This document shows positions 23,011-33,649 of a DNA stretch of 64,000 nucleotides, piece by piece. Source of the stretch: Palaemon carinicauda (Eukaryota; Arthropoda; Malacostraca; Decapoda; Palaemonidae). The stretch spans positions 73,843,951-73,907,950 of the forward strand of contig NC_090751.1 in assembly GCF_036898095.1 (NCBI RefSeq), read 5' to 3'. Made by a program: the position numbers and the translations under genes. Under the pieces are notes generated by a model. The model was not told the origin of the DNA and made no database searches. It saw only the letters and a program-made list of their open reading frames with translations. Every line of letters starts with the position of its first letter. The first letter of the stretch is position 1.

Positions 23011-24834
23011 CCAGGTAGGGGGAAGACTCTACATCTTCCGGAAGAACTGGACTTTCAGCAGTTGGGCACTCAGTATAATTTCCAAAGGTCTGGGGTGGAG
23101 TTGGATAGAAGGGCCCCCTCCACCAACCAGTTTTTACCAACACCCAACAAAAGAGTTAGCCTTGTATGCAGACGATCTGCTTCAAAAGAATGCAATCTCA
23201 AAGGCACGTCACTTGAAATTTCAAGGTCGCTTGTTCAGCGTGCCATAGACTCAGACAAAAGAAGAGTAATCCTAGACCTGTCCCATCTGAACTCTTACAT
23301 TCAATGAGACAAGTTTCACATGCTAACCGTCTCTCAGGTGCGGACTTTACTTCCCCATGGGGCCGTCACCACTTCTATCGATCTTACCGATGCCTACTAT
23401 CATGTTCCGATAGCAAGGCATTTTCGTCCGTACCTAGGCTTCAAGCTAGGCAAACAAGCATACACCTTCAAAGTAATGCCATTCGGACTAAATATAGCAC
23501 CCAGAATATTCACCAAACTGGCAGAGACGGTAATACAAGAATTAAGAACCCAAGGAATTCAGGCAGTAGCGTACCTAGACGACTGGCTCGTTTGGTCGAA
23601 CAACGTCGAGAACTGCCTGACGGCAACAAACAAGGTCATATCATTCCTTCAACACTTGGGGTTCCGGATCAACTTCACGAAATCTCGCCTAGTCCCGAAG
23701 TCGACAATCCAATGGCTAGGGTTACAATGGGACCTAAATTCCCACACCCTATGCCTTCCATCGGCCAAAAGAAGAGAAATAGCAAAAAACACAATCCGTT
23801 TCCTCAAGGACAAATTGACGTCCAGAAGAAACCAAGAGAGGATTCTGGGTGCCCTCCAGTTTGCCTCAGTAACAGACATATTACTGAAGGCCAGGTTGAA
23901 AGACATAAATCGGATTTGGTGTTCCAGGGCGAACAAGAGGTATCGAGACAAAAGAGCTCGTCTCCCTCCAATCCTAAAGAAAAGGCTCAAACCATTGACA
24001 TTGGTCAAAAACTTGACAAAATCCGTCCTTTTGCAATATCCACCTCCAAAGCTGGTCATTCACACGGATGCCTCCCTAACAGGCTGGGGGGGGATACTCC
24101 CAGTTCAAGAAGACCCAAGGTCTTTGGTCACCAATGTTCCGCCAGCTTCACATAAACGTTTTAGAAGCCACGGCAGTGTTCCTCACTCTGAATCGCTTGG
24201 CCCCAGCCAGAAACCAACACATCAGATTGGTTCTAGACAGCGAAGTCGTGGTTCGCTGCATAAACAGAGGAGGCTCCAAATCGGGACACATAAATCATGT
24301 GATGATAGCCATTTTCTCCTTGGCAACATCCAACAAGTGGCATCTGTCAGCAGTCCATCTGGCGGGGGTACGCAATGTAGCGGTGGACGCTCTGTCCAGA
24401 ACGACGCCGCTAGAGTCGGAATGGTCCCTGGACCTTAAGTCATTCAAGTGGATTCTATCCCAGGTTCCGGCCTCCAGGTGGACCTGTTTGCGACAGAGTC
24501 CAACCACAAACTAGAGTGCTACGTAGCCCCCAACCTGGACCCCCTAGCCTACGCCACAAACGCAATGTCACTGGATTGGAACATTTAGGAGAAGATTTAT
24601 CTATTCACTCCAATCAACCTGTTGACAAAAGTGTTGGACAAGCTCAGAACTTTCAAGGGGCAAGTGGCTCTAGTAGCCCCCAACTGGCCCAAGAGCAATT
24701 GGTTCCCCCTTCTGGTGGAACTGGGCCTCCGCCCCTGGCGGATCCCCAATCCAATACTAACACAGACAGTACAAACTTGCACTGTGTTCGCGTCCTCTAA
24801 CGCTCGGAGTGCCCTAACTTTATGGACTTTATGA
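23011..24834 (+). pseudogene. DIRS B ORF2: reverse transcriptase, RNase H, methyltransferase-like region, broken
   Basis: Begins QVGGRLYIFRKNWTFSSWAL, equivalent to the MLPVGGRL start of A. RT palm: TSIDLTDAYYHVPI, FKVMPFGLNIAPRIFTKL and catalytic YLDDW (near 23575). The RT connection FASVTD is followed by RNase H (LVIHTDASLTGWGG near 24060; LDSEVVVRC) and the methyltransferase-like region (ATNAMSLDWN, APNWPKSNWFPL) to 24834. Breaks: a frame change near 23240, TGA at about 23305, frameshifts near 24120 and 24470, and TAG near 24588. The YLDD and first RNase H Asp are intact. It carries more breaks than E ORF2. Confidence 0.85.
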
Positions 24835-25807
24835 AATTCGCGGCCCAAAGAGGCGCAGATATTGACCCTCAAAAGACTTTATTTTTGGAATCAGATAAGA
24901 GGGAGTCCATCCTTCGACAATATGACTCGGCTGTCAAGAAACTCGTCAAGTTCTTAAAGGACTCAAAGGTTGAGAGAATGACTATGAACCTAACAGTAAC
25001 CTTTTTTAGGACTCTATTTGAATCTGGCCTAGCAGCTAGCACTATTACTACCATTAAATTGGCCTTGAAAAAGATTTTTCAGATTGGATTCAATATTGAC
25101 CTTACGGATTCATACCTCTCTTCCATTCCTAAAGCTTGTGCCAGATTGAAACCATCAACTCGTCCTACCGCAGTTTCCTGGTTTCTGAATGATATTCTCA
25201 AATTAGCTTCTGACACTCCTAATGAATCATGTGCCTATATCCCATTATTACGGAAAACCCTATTCCTAATGAGCTTAGCCTCAGGTGCCAGAATTTCGGA
25301 GCTTTCAGCCTTTTCTAGAAATCCAGGCCATATTGATTTTCTCTCGTCAGGAGAGGTTCTATTCTCCCCTGACAAAACATTCCTAGCAAAGAATGAGGAC
25401 CCCCAAAGTAGATGGTCCCCTGGAAGATTGTTCCCCTTCCACGGGATCCATCCTTATGCCCAGTTACGACTTTGAAAGCCTACTTAAATAGAACTTCCAC
25501 TAAGTCCTCGGGGCCCTTATTTACTAGAGAGAACGGAGGAACCATCACCCTTAAAGGGATCAGACAACAGATTCTGTACTTCATTAAACAGACTAACCCA
25601 GAATCATTCCCACATGTCCATGATATTCGAGCTGTAGCTACTTCTATTAATTATTTCCATCACATGAAATTTGATGACCTCACGAAATATGCAGGCTGGA
25701 AGTCCCCAACAGTTTTCAAACGCCACTATTTAAAACCTTTGGATGCCCTAAAATTTGCTACAGTGGCAGCAGGAAATGTGGTTCCTCCTGATCATCATGA
25801 ATCTTAA
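24580..25807 (+). pseudogene. DIRS B ORF3: tyrosine recombinase, broken
   Basis: Recombinase with all signature residues visible: Arg in LASGARISEL, His-x-x-Arg in HVHDIRAVATS, Trp in AGWKSPTVF and Tyr in FKRHYLK. The N-terminal segment (LSIHSNQPVDK) lies inside the ORF2 end in another frame, as in the other elements, although the conserved Met is not present. A stop at 24798-24800 and a frameshift near 25430 inactivate it. It ends with AAGNVVPPDHHES at 25807, similar to the AAGSV tail of the other copies. Confidence 0.85.
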
Positions 25808-26289
25808 TCACAAGGTCTTGCTTCCCCCCCCCCTTTTTTTTTTCTCCTCCCCTTACCTGCCTCACTTATTGTCCCTTCAGTGGTTTGGTTTATCTTTTGG
25901 ATCGCACCCTTCAGTTGCATCCTTATGTACAGTCCTCAACAATTTATAATTTTTGCCCATGATCACTTATATTCATTCGAGATTGTTATATTTTATCCTT
26001 GCAGTAATCTAATTGTTTTGAACTTGTCCTGGTATTCTCTTAGTTGGGACCTTATTTTGATGCTTATGTTTTTCTCCTATATACCCTAGGATTATACATT
26101 CAGTTTGCATCCCATGTTTTATACTTATATTGCATTTATATTGTTACATAAGGAGTTTTTTCATTTATCTCAAATACCTTGTATTTACATTTATCGTGTA
26201 TTAAATCATGTTTTTGATATGTTTGACTTTAATTTTTCTTTTTCAATTAAGATTTTGGTTCCAAGTTTGGGACCATTTCTCTGGTACTA
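25808..26289 (+). other. DIRS B 3' non-coding region
   Basis: T-rich stretch between the recombinase stop and the ICR, including a C run and T run at 25827-25850. No coding or RNA gene seen. Confidence 0.7.
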
Positions 26290-26380
26290 TTTCACTGGCC
26301 GTCACAGATCGGACCCCAGAAAAGGGGTTTTGACGAAGGAAAAATCTATTTCTGGGCGAGAGACCTGTGCCGCCCAGTGA
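26290..26380 (+). other. DIRS B internal complementary region (ICR)
   Basis: The complement of the joined ends of B: its reverse complement reads GGTCTCTCGCCCAGAAATAG (right end), then TTTTTCCTTCGTCAAAACCC, then TCTGGGGTCCGATCTGTGAC (left end, at 18661). The sequence is unrelated to the ICRs of the minus-strand elements, but the construction is identical. Confidence 0.85.
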
Positions 26381-26751
26381 ACCCACCCTCTGCTCGCCCT
26401 CCCTGATGGACCCAAACTTGGGTGCTATGAGGAGTGACGTCATTGGCGTGGGTGGGCTTGTTGGTAGCGACGGTCGGTGGTGGTCTTGGGACGGCTCCTC
26501 TTGGTTTCGGGGATATTTGACGAGGAGATATCTAATTGGTACGAGATCTCTGCTTGTGAGTTTCTAGCCCTTGTTATAATATACCGACACCTTTCAGATG
26601 AGCGAGCTGGGTTCACACCAAGCATTCCTACACAATTTTTTCTCTGGTATTATTTAGCAGTTATATACCTTAGAAATGATGCTAAAGGAGCATTTCCATG
26701 GGCTACACAGGTCTCTCGCCCAGAAATAGATTTTTCCTTCGTCAAAATCCC
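26381..26751 (+). repeat. DIRS B 3' inverted terminal repeat, with CRE palindrome
   Basis: Inverted copy of 18630-18950. It contains the second TGACGTCA (26435-26442) in mirror position. It ends TTTTTCCTTCGTCAAAATCC and passes directly into the terminal motif of element C. Confidence 0.85.
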
Positions 26752-27104
26752 TTTTTTGGGTGAGGTAGCCATGTCGTCCTGATGGAAGTTTCTTCAAAAG
26801 TAGCTTCCTAGGTATATTTGACTACAGTGATATATCCCAGAGAATTTACCAAAGGTATCCAGAATTCTAACTCCTGGAGCGAATATCCCTTAAAATTTTA
26901 CGAAGGGATATCGCGTAATATCAGAGGACGTATTCTTGACACGTCTCATGGCTATCTACGCCTCCAATAGAGCTTTCACTTCGAGGGGAAAGGGAGGCAA
27001 GAATAAGGTGAGTTGTTAAAGAGACAACGCTTTCGACACTCCTACTGCTCTGCATATAGTGCGCTAGTTCGCCACCGCGAGGCGCCACCAAATCATTCTT
27101 TGTA
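26752..27104 (-). repeat. DIRS C 3' inverted terminal repeat
   Basis: Reverse complement of about 37876-38228. Landmarks are GAATTCTAACTCCTGGAGCG, AGGGATATCGCGTAATATCA and CGCCACCGCGAGGCGCCACC. Confidence 0.88.
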
Positions 27105-27174
27105 GCTTTGTAGGTGTTGCAGATACAGTACCATAGGGAGGGATTCATTATCCTTTTGTTAAAAAGAGGGTGGG

Positions 27175-27253
27175 TCCATCAGCACGACATGGTTACTTCA
27201 CCCAAAAATAGATTTTTCGCTTTTGGGCTCAGGCCATGTCGTCGTGATGGAAG
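27175..27253 (-). other. DIRS C internal complementary region, shortened
   Basis: Same plan as the ICR of A, but the middle reads TTTTTCGCTTTTGGGCTC, lacking about 17 bases (TCGCTCAAAATCCGTTT in A). This matches the shorter terminus of C. Confidence 0.82.
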
Positions 27254-27695
27254 TCTACCAGAGCATTAATGTATCTGTGGATTTTCAATAGTGCCGTTCA
27301 TCTCGAGCTAAATCTTTCCTTTCGGTCTTTAGACCTAGACACACTTGATGTTACCGTTATACATCAATCAGCTGATCATGAAATATGTTAGTGCTTCCTG
27401 CCTCCTACAGGGAAGAGTCTGGGTAGATTGGAAGAAAAACCCCGAGGATTGTGAGTTCAAGGAACAATCTAGCAAACAGTTTGTATATTAGTGTCATCAT
27501 ATACGTAAAGCATAGTTTGTACTAGGATGTTATTGATTTGGACAGGTTACTGTACCTCCCAGGTCTGTCGATAAAGAGACGGACAGGTTTATATACGTGT
27601 AGGAAACCTTAAACAGTAAAATGAACAGTCTAGTACAATAAGATCTTACCTGTTTGCTTGGAACAATATGAATCTTAGTTCCGATATCTACTTAA
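27254..27695 (-). other. DIRS C 3' non-coding region, outer part
   Basis: Shares with A and D the CTTCCTGCCTCCTACAGGGA block (27397) and TACGTAAAGCATAGTTTG. No coding content. It ends at the TTAA target of the piggyBac-like insertion and resumes at 30529-30967. Confidence 0.7.
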
Positions 27696-30524
27696 CCCTG
27701 GATATGTACGCTCTTCGGACACCCCTTCAAGGGTATACTCGGTCGAGCGCGACCCCGACGCCAAAAAAAATTCTTGAAAAATCTGTTTTTGCAGTAACCT
27801 CCTTTTTTTTTTGCCAAAAAAAAAGTTCAATGAATGCTTAAAACTACTGTAAAGATAAATACTACTCATCTGCAGAAAAACTATTTATTATAAATATTTT
27901 TAAAAATTAAGTAGAAAAAAAAGACCTTACATAAAAATTCATAAAAAGAAATTTATACATATATACACAAATCTTTTTAGGAATTGATTCTTGAATATTT
28001 AGGACACATCTTGATGTATTTTGGATGAAGTCGGACCCATGGAGGTGAAGGTCTGAAATGAGAAAAAAAGGGTAACTTTTTTTGGCCAAAAAATTTGTCC
28101 AAATTTCATGAATTTTTTTGGGTACCCAAATGAAATAGGAAGTGGCTAATTTTTTTAGGGAATAAACATATGTTATCCTAAAATAGAAATATGTAAAAAA
28201 ATCTTCATTATTTTGTAAATTACATTTATATCAGGGGCCATATCTAAAGATCATTTTTTGAGTACTTAGAAATTTCGTAAAGAAATACATATTTTTTAAT
28301 ATATAGTATGATATTTATGCAGGTAAAAATATACCAGAATATCACAAATTCTATAGGGAACAAGAATATATATAGATAGGGCAACTTACGCTTCGGATAT
28401 GTCCACAAAATTGCCGCCAACCACAGTGACTCAGACTCCCTAATCTGCCACCTGAAATGTAGGAAGGGTATGTCAATTTCAAGGTGTTATTTACTAATCT
28501 AATTATTCTTGGATATGCATAAAAATTTTATGGTGGATTGCTGGATGATTGTCGATTATTTTACGACTATAAAATTAGAATTCTGACCCCAAAAAAAATT
28601 TTTGAAGGGAAATAAAATCGAAAAAAATGTAAAACAATATAATATTTTAGCTAAAAAAATTTGATGATATTCAATCAAAAAAGAAGTAAACAAAATTTTC
28701 CGACAAATAAACATCTAAATGAATCATTACTCTGTGATAGTTCCTTAGTACGTAGTAATTTTGAAAGAAATGGGAAAAAACGAAAAAGTGGCAATCGCAG
28801 GAAAATCGAACACATACCTATATATACGCCATATCTGGCTAAAAATAAAGATAGGCATGGGTAGCCACATCATCTAGAAACACTTTCCAACAATATAAAA
28901 ATATAAGTTTTGCGAAACTACTTGCCAATTCCTTACGGTAACATGACTAAGCAAAAAAATGCAAAACAAATAAAAAGGGGCACTCGCGGAAAAATGGCCA
29001 ACATTCTAATATACGGCATTTCAGAAAAAAAAAATTTCAGCCACGTGCTAGGCAAACCATCAAGGCACATTTTCCGACAAATAAACATCTAAATGAATCA
29101 TTACTCTGTGATAGTTCCTTAGTACGTAGTAATTTTGAAAGAAATGGGAAAAAACGAAAAAATGGCAATCACAGGAAAATCGAACACATACCTATATATA
29201 CGCCATATCTGGCTAAAAATAAAGATAGGCATGGGTAGCCAGATCATCTAGAAACACTTTCCAACACTATAAAAATATAAGTTTTGCGACACTACTTACC
29301 AATTCCTTACGGTAACATGACTAAGCAAAAAAATGGAAAACAAATAAAAAGGGGCACTCACGGAAAAATGGCCAACATTCTAATATACGGCATTTCAGAA
29401 AAAAAAAAAAAATTCAGCCACGTGCTAGGCAAACCATCAGAACACATTTTCCGACAAATAAACATCTAAATGAATCATTACTCTGTGATAGTTCCTTAGT
29501 ACGTAGTAATTTTGAAAGAAATGGGAAAAAACGAAAAAATGGCAATCACAGGAAAATCGAACACATACCTATATATACGCCATATCTGGCTAAAAAAAAG
29601 ATAGGCGTGGGTAGCCAGATCATCTAGAAACACTTTCCAACACTATAAAAATATAAGTTTTGCCACACTACTTGCCAATTCCTTATGGTAACATGACTAA
29701 GCAAAAAAATGCAAAACAAATGAAAAGGGGCACTCGCGGAAAAATGGCCAACATTCTAATATACGGCATCTCAGATAAAAAAAAAAGACATGCACGTGTT
29801 AGCCCAACCATCAAGGCACACTTTCTAACAAATAAACATGAAAAAAAATCAATAATATACGGCAATTCCTTACTACGTAGTAAATTTTTACAAATATTGA
29901 AAAAAAAAAAACAGAAATTGGCAACCGCAGGAAAATACCCCACATACCAATATCTACGGCATATCTGACAAAAACAAAGTCACGCATGGGTAGCCAGATC
30001 ATCTAGACACACTTTCCAACACTAAAAAAGCAAAAGTTTTGCGACACTATTTGGCAATTTCTTACGGAAAAATGACTTGGCCGAAAAATGACTTGGCCAA
30101 AAAATGAAAAAAAATGAAAAAGGGGCACTTGCGGTAAAATAGTCCTCGTGGTGATGAACGACATTTCAACTAAAAAAAAAATCATGCATATGGTAGCCAA
30201 ACAATCCACCAAGACTTTTCACAACTGATAACCTATACAAGTTACACCATTCTACGACAATTTCATAATACGTAATAATTTTGATAATTATGCAACTTAC
30301 CTTAGAAAGGTAAACTCGGTCGCACTTGACCCCGACACGTCTCAGAAATCTGGGAAGGAGTACGGCTACAGCGATGCACATCTGGACACTACTAGAGCGT
30401 GTAGGCGAGACACCGACTGCAGGTCGATCACCCACAAATTCAGTCACGAGGGTGAGTCACGTGAGAAAACCCTCTTTTGTTTTGACGCTCGGGGTCGCGG
30501 ATGACCCACCGTACCGTTCCAGGG
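27696..30524. mobile_element. Non-autonomous piggyBac-like element with TTAA target sites
   Basis: 2829 bp flanked on both sides by TTAA (27692-27695 and 30525-30528). The ends are inverted: CCCTGGATATGTACG on the left, and CCCTGGAACGGTACGG when the right end is reversed. Start CCCT and TTAA duplication are hallmarks of piggyBac transposons. Subterminal copies of CTCGGTCGMRCKYGACCCCGAC lie at about 27739-27761 and 30315-30337, plausible transposase-binding sites. There is no transposase gene. The interior is AT-rich with a tandem array, so the element depended on a transposase supplied elsewhere. The left arm (27756-28640) has no ORF of note. Confidence 0.8.
28640..30260. repeat. Tandem array, about 374-bp unit, inside the piggyBac-like element
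   Basis: CGACAAATAAACATCTAAAT recurs at 28701, 29075 and 29452 (periods 374 and 377), and a diverged version occurs near 29825. Other phrases repeat in step: GGGTAGCCAGATCATCTAGA, CCTATATATACGCCATATCT, TTCCTTACGGTAACATGACT. The last two units are more degraded. The short open stretches of 60-100 codons in each unit differ by frameshifts and are not credible genes. Confidence 0.9.
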
Positions 30525-30967
30525 TTAAATATCAAAAGAGTCAAGGATGCTCTGACTTATACACACACTGGAATATTTGGGGTGAAAGAGACGCAAAGAT
30601 TCGTTCTATTATTCATTACAAAAATAGGAATCATGGTTGTATTCAATTACAATGTTTGCTGAATAATTCTGCATAACAGCATAAACTGTAATAACAGAAA
30701 TAAATAGGGTTTACCTGAAAAGGAAAACATTAGCCACTCTAAGGGAAATATAAGAATTTCACTATACATTATATTGTTACTAGGAACACTGTGCATATAA
30801 GAATGCCTGGCACTCGTGTCAGTCTATTATGCTTAATGTCACCTGTGTAGGGAGAACAGTCTATAGTGTCATCACTTAAACACAAAACTCAACATGATAT
30901 GCCTTACGAGTCTATCATGTACACCCTTCACTATAAGTCCCAAATAGTGCACTGTTCTTCGCAGTAA
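30525..30967 (-). other. DIRS C 3' non-coding region, inner part
   Basis: Between the TTAA site and the recombinase stop. AT-rich, with CACCTGTGTAGGGAGAACAG and CTCGTGTCAGTCTATTA similar in position to blocks next to the ORF3 stop in A and D. No gene seen. Confidence 0.6.
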
Positions 30968-32186
30968 TCAAGCAGCAAGTTTTATTACACTGCCCGCTGC
31001 CACCACATGAAATTTAATTTCTTGTAATTGCTTCGCGTAGTGCTTGAAGAAGACCCTCGAGGACTTCCATCCAGTATAAGCACGAAGGCTTTCAAACGAC
31101 ATCGTTTGGAAGAAATTCAGAGACAAGGCAACTTTTCTCGGATCATGACCTGCGGGTGTACTGTCTGGATCCGCTCTGCGAATAAAGTAGGTGATTTTCG
31201 TCCTTATTTGTTTCAAAGATAACGTTGAACCGGAAGTCTCTCCCCTGAAAAGCTGACCTCCCTTAAAGTCTGAAGTTCTACGAAGATAGACCTTTAGGCA
31301 TTCCACTGGGCAGAGGGATCCTTCTTCCTTCAGAGGGCAGATTCTCCAGGGACCCCATCTCTTAATGGGCAGCTCATTCTTGGCGAGAAATGTCGGGTCT
31401 GGAAAGAGGTTCAGTTTTCCATTGTCTGTGAACTGAATGTGGCCATCATCCCTCGAGATGGCAACTATATCGCTAACTCTGGCTCCCGAGGCTAGTGCAA
31501 ATAAGAATATCACCTTCTGAGTCAAGTCTTTCAGCGAGCAATCCTCATTGTTCAGGGTTGATGCTAAATGAAGAACTTTGTCCAAGGACCATGAAATGGG
31601 CTTAGGAGGAGCTGCGGGCCGAAGTTTAGCGCGAGCTTTAGGGATCTTGTTGAAGATTTCGTTGGAAAAGTCTACCTGGAAGGCATAAAGCATTGGTCTG
31701 GCAAGGGCAGATTTACATGTATTAATCGTATTGGCTGCTAAACCTTGTTCATGAAGATGGATGAAGAAGGACAAACAGAAATCAGTAGAGATCTCCTGAG
31801 GTTTCTTCGCCTTAAAAAAAGGCCACCCACTTCTTCCAGGAAGACTCATATTGTCTTCTTGTTGACTTTGACTTGTATTCTTCTAGGAAGTTAATACTGT
31901 CCCTAGAAATCCCGAAGAGTTTCTTGACCGCTAAGGCGAGAAAATCATGAGATGAAGGTTCTGAGTTTTCACTGATGAAGCTGAGACAGTCAATTTCTCC
32001 ACTTGCTGAGTCAGAACTGTGTCCGGCAACGGGATCAGTTTCAGGCGTAGTTCCGTTACTAGGGGGAACCAAACGCTGTTGGGCCACTTGTGGGCCACTA
32101 TTGCTGCTGTCCCCCGAAAGGATCTCAGTTTGTCGAGGACTTTCAGCAGAAGGTTGGTTGGAGGGAATAGGTAGATCCTGGACCAT
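30968..32186 (-). pseudogene. DIRS C ORF3: tyrosine recombinase, one frameshift
   Basis: From the conserved ATG at 32186 (context RLEQMVQDLP). Catalytic residues are all present: Arg in LASGARVSDIVAI, His-x-x-Arg in GHDPRKVALS, Trp in YTGWKSS and Tyr in VFFKHYAKQ. A single frameshift in an A-run near 31815-31823 (KKWVAFF then lost) breaks the frame between N-terminal and catalytic parts. It ends AAGSVIKLAA at 30968. The first 256 nt overlap ORF2. Confidence 0.86.
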
Positions 32187-33648
32187 CTGCTCCAATCTAT
32201 GCACATCGCATCCATTGCTTCCGCTAAAGGATCCTCGTACGGGGCTACATACCGGGGTAGCTTCTTGTTGTCACTCATTGCGAAGAGGTCTATCTGCAGT
32301 CCTGGGACTTTGCATAAGATGAAGGAGAACAATCTTGCGTCTAGGGACCATTCTGACTCTATCGGTTTTGTCCTGGATAGAGCGTCCGCTGTCACATTGC
32401 GGAACCCTTGAAGGTGGACTGCTGACAAGTGCCATTTCTTCTTCTCCGCTAGGCGGAGGATGGCTAGTATCACTTGGATTATGTGAGGCGATCTTGACCC
32501 CTGTCGGTTTAGGCATCTCATTATGACTTCGCTGTCTAGAACCAGACGGATGTGGATTGAGCAGCGGAGTTTCAGTTTCTTTAGGGAAAGAAAAACGGCC
32601 ATGGCTTCTGGGAAATTGATGTGGAAGGTTTTGTAGAGGGGAGACCAGGTTCCTTGGACTTTCCGATGATGAAAGTTCCTTGTTCTTTAGGTTTTTGGCC
32701 TCCAACCATGGCTTGAGTAGGGATCGCAGACGATTTGGTATCGGTCTTTGTAGATCTCTTCGAGCATTTGATGCGTATTTTCTCCAGACTCCTGATGCAT
32801 CCTTTAATTGTGCTCTCAATACTGGATCTGTCACTGAGGCAAACTGGAGAAGGCTTTTGACAGATCCTGCTATCTCTTTCCTTTTCTTTGATGGAATGGA
32901 AAGGCAGTGCAACTGCAAGTTCCAGTGGGCGCCCAGCCACTGAAACTTTTGAACTGGAGACAGTCGAGATTTTTCCAAGTTGATCTTGAATCCCAAGTGT
33001 TCCAGGAACTGGATCACTTCCTTGGAGGCTTGCCTGCACTCTCCTTCGGATTCTGCCCACACCAGCCAGTCGTCCAGGTAGGCTACCACCTGGATTCCCT
33101 TTAGGCGTAGTTGATGTATGACTGCATTCGCAAGCTTGGTGAATACCCTTGGAGCTATGTTCAGTCCGAAGGGCATGGCTCTGAAAACCTACTGTCTTCT
33201 TTGTAGTTTGAATCCCAGGTAGGGGGAAACTTGACGGCTGATTGGAACGTGCCAGTACGCATCCGTCATGTCTATGGAGACTGTGTGTGCCCTTTTGGGC
33301 AACAGGGTCCTGATGTGTTGAAGCGTCAGGATTTTGAACTTGTAGTTCACTATGAACTTGTTGAGTGGTGACAAGTCCAGAATTACTCTGAGCTTTTCCG
33401 AGTCCTTCTTCGGAACACAAAATAGCCTTCCTCGGAATCTGACAGAGTTCGCCTTCCTTATAACTCTTTTGCTCAAGAGTTCCTGAACATATTCTTCCAA
33501 TATGGGGGTTGAGTGTTGGAAGAATTGAGGGAAGGTTGGTAGAGTTGATTTCCAACTCCACCCTAGTCCGTTCTTGATTAGGCTGTGGGCCCAGGGATCA
33601 AAGGTCCAACGATCCCGGAAGAAGAAGTCTCCCTCCTACCGGTAGCAT
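31931..33648 (-). pseudogene. DIRS C ORF2: RT, RNase H, methyltransferase-like region, broken
   Basis: From MLPVGGRLLLPG at 33648. RT finger GRLFCVPKKDSEKLRVILDL, palm SIDMTDAYWHVPI, a stop at 33189 replacing the Tyr before the FRAMPFGLNIAPR box, catalytic YLDDW, and LQFASVTD. A deletion of about 70 bp near 32665, relative to D, removes the first RNase H motif (HTDASKEGWG) and shifts the frame. RNase H second half (LDSEVIMRC) and the methyltransferase-like region (DAMCIDWSRW, HKWPNSVWFPL) are open from 32602 to 31931. Frame near 32860 lost about 16 residues compared with A. Confidence 0.85.
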
Positions 33649-33649
33649 C

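Larger units (their letters stand above)
18630..26751 (+). mobile_element. DIRS element B (second lineage), plus strand
   Basis: Complete DIRS1-type element of about 8.1 kb: 5' ITR (18630-18950), long leader, ORF1 (20606-22953, one candidate intron), ORF2 RT-RNase H-MT (23011-24834), ORF3 recombinase (about 24580-25807), ICR (26290-26380), 3' ITR (26381-26751). Its ITR sequence and proteins differ clearly from A, C, D, E and F, so it is a separate lineage. All the elements nevertheless end in a similar AAATCTATTTYTGGG-type motif. Two tandem copies of a CGGRTTTTGAGC-AAAGCG-like 25-mer lie at 18607-18660, so the exact left edge is uncertain. The right end directly meets element C. Confidence 0.88.

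Noticed and set aside
28910..29968. Series of similar 60-100 codon ORFs, and a regular repeat that could be mistaken for CRISPR
   Set aside because: They are parts of a 374-bp tandem unit in a piggyBac-like element. Unit length, lack of spacers and a eukaryotic setting exclude CRISPR, and the ORFs are frameshifted between units.
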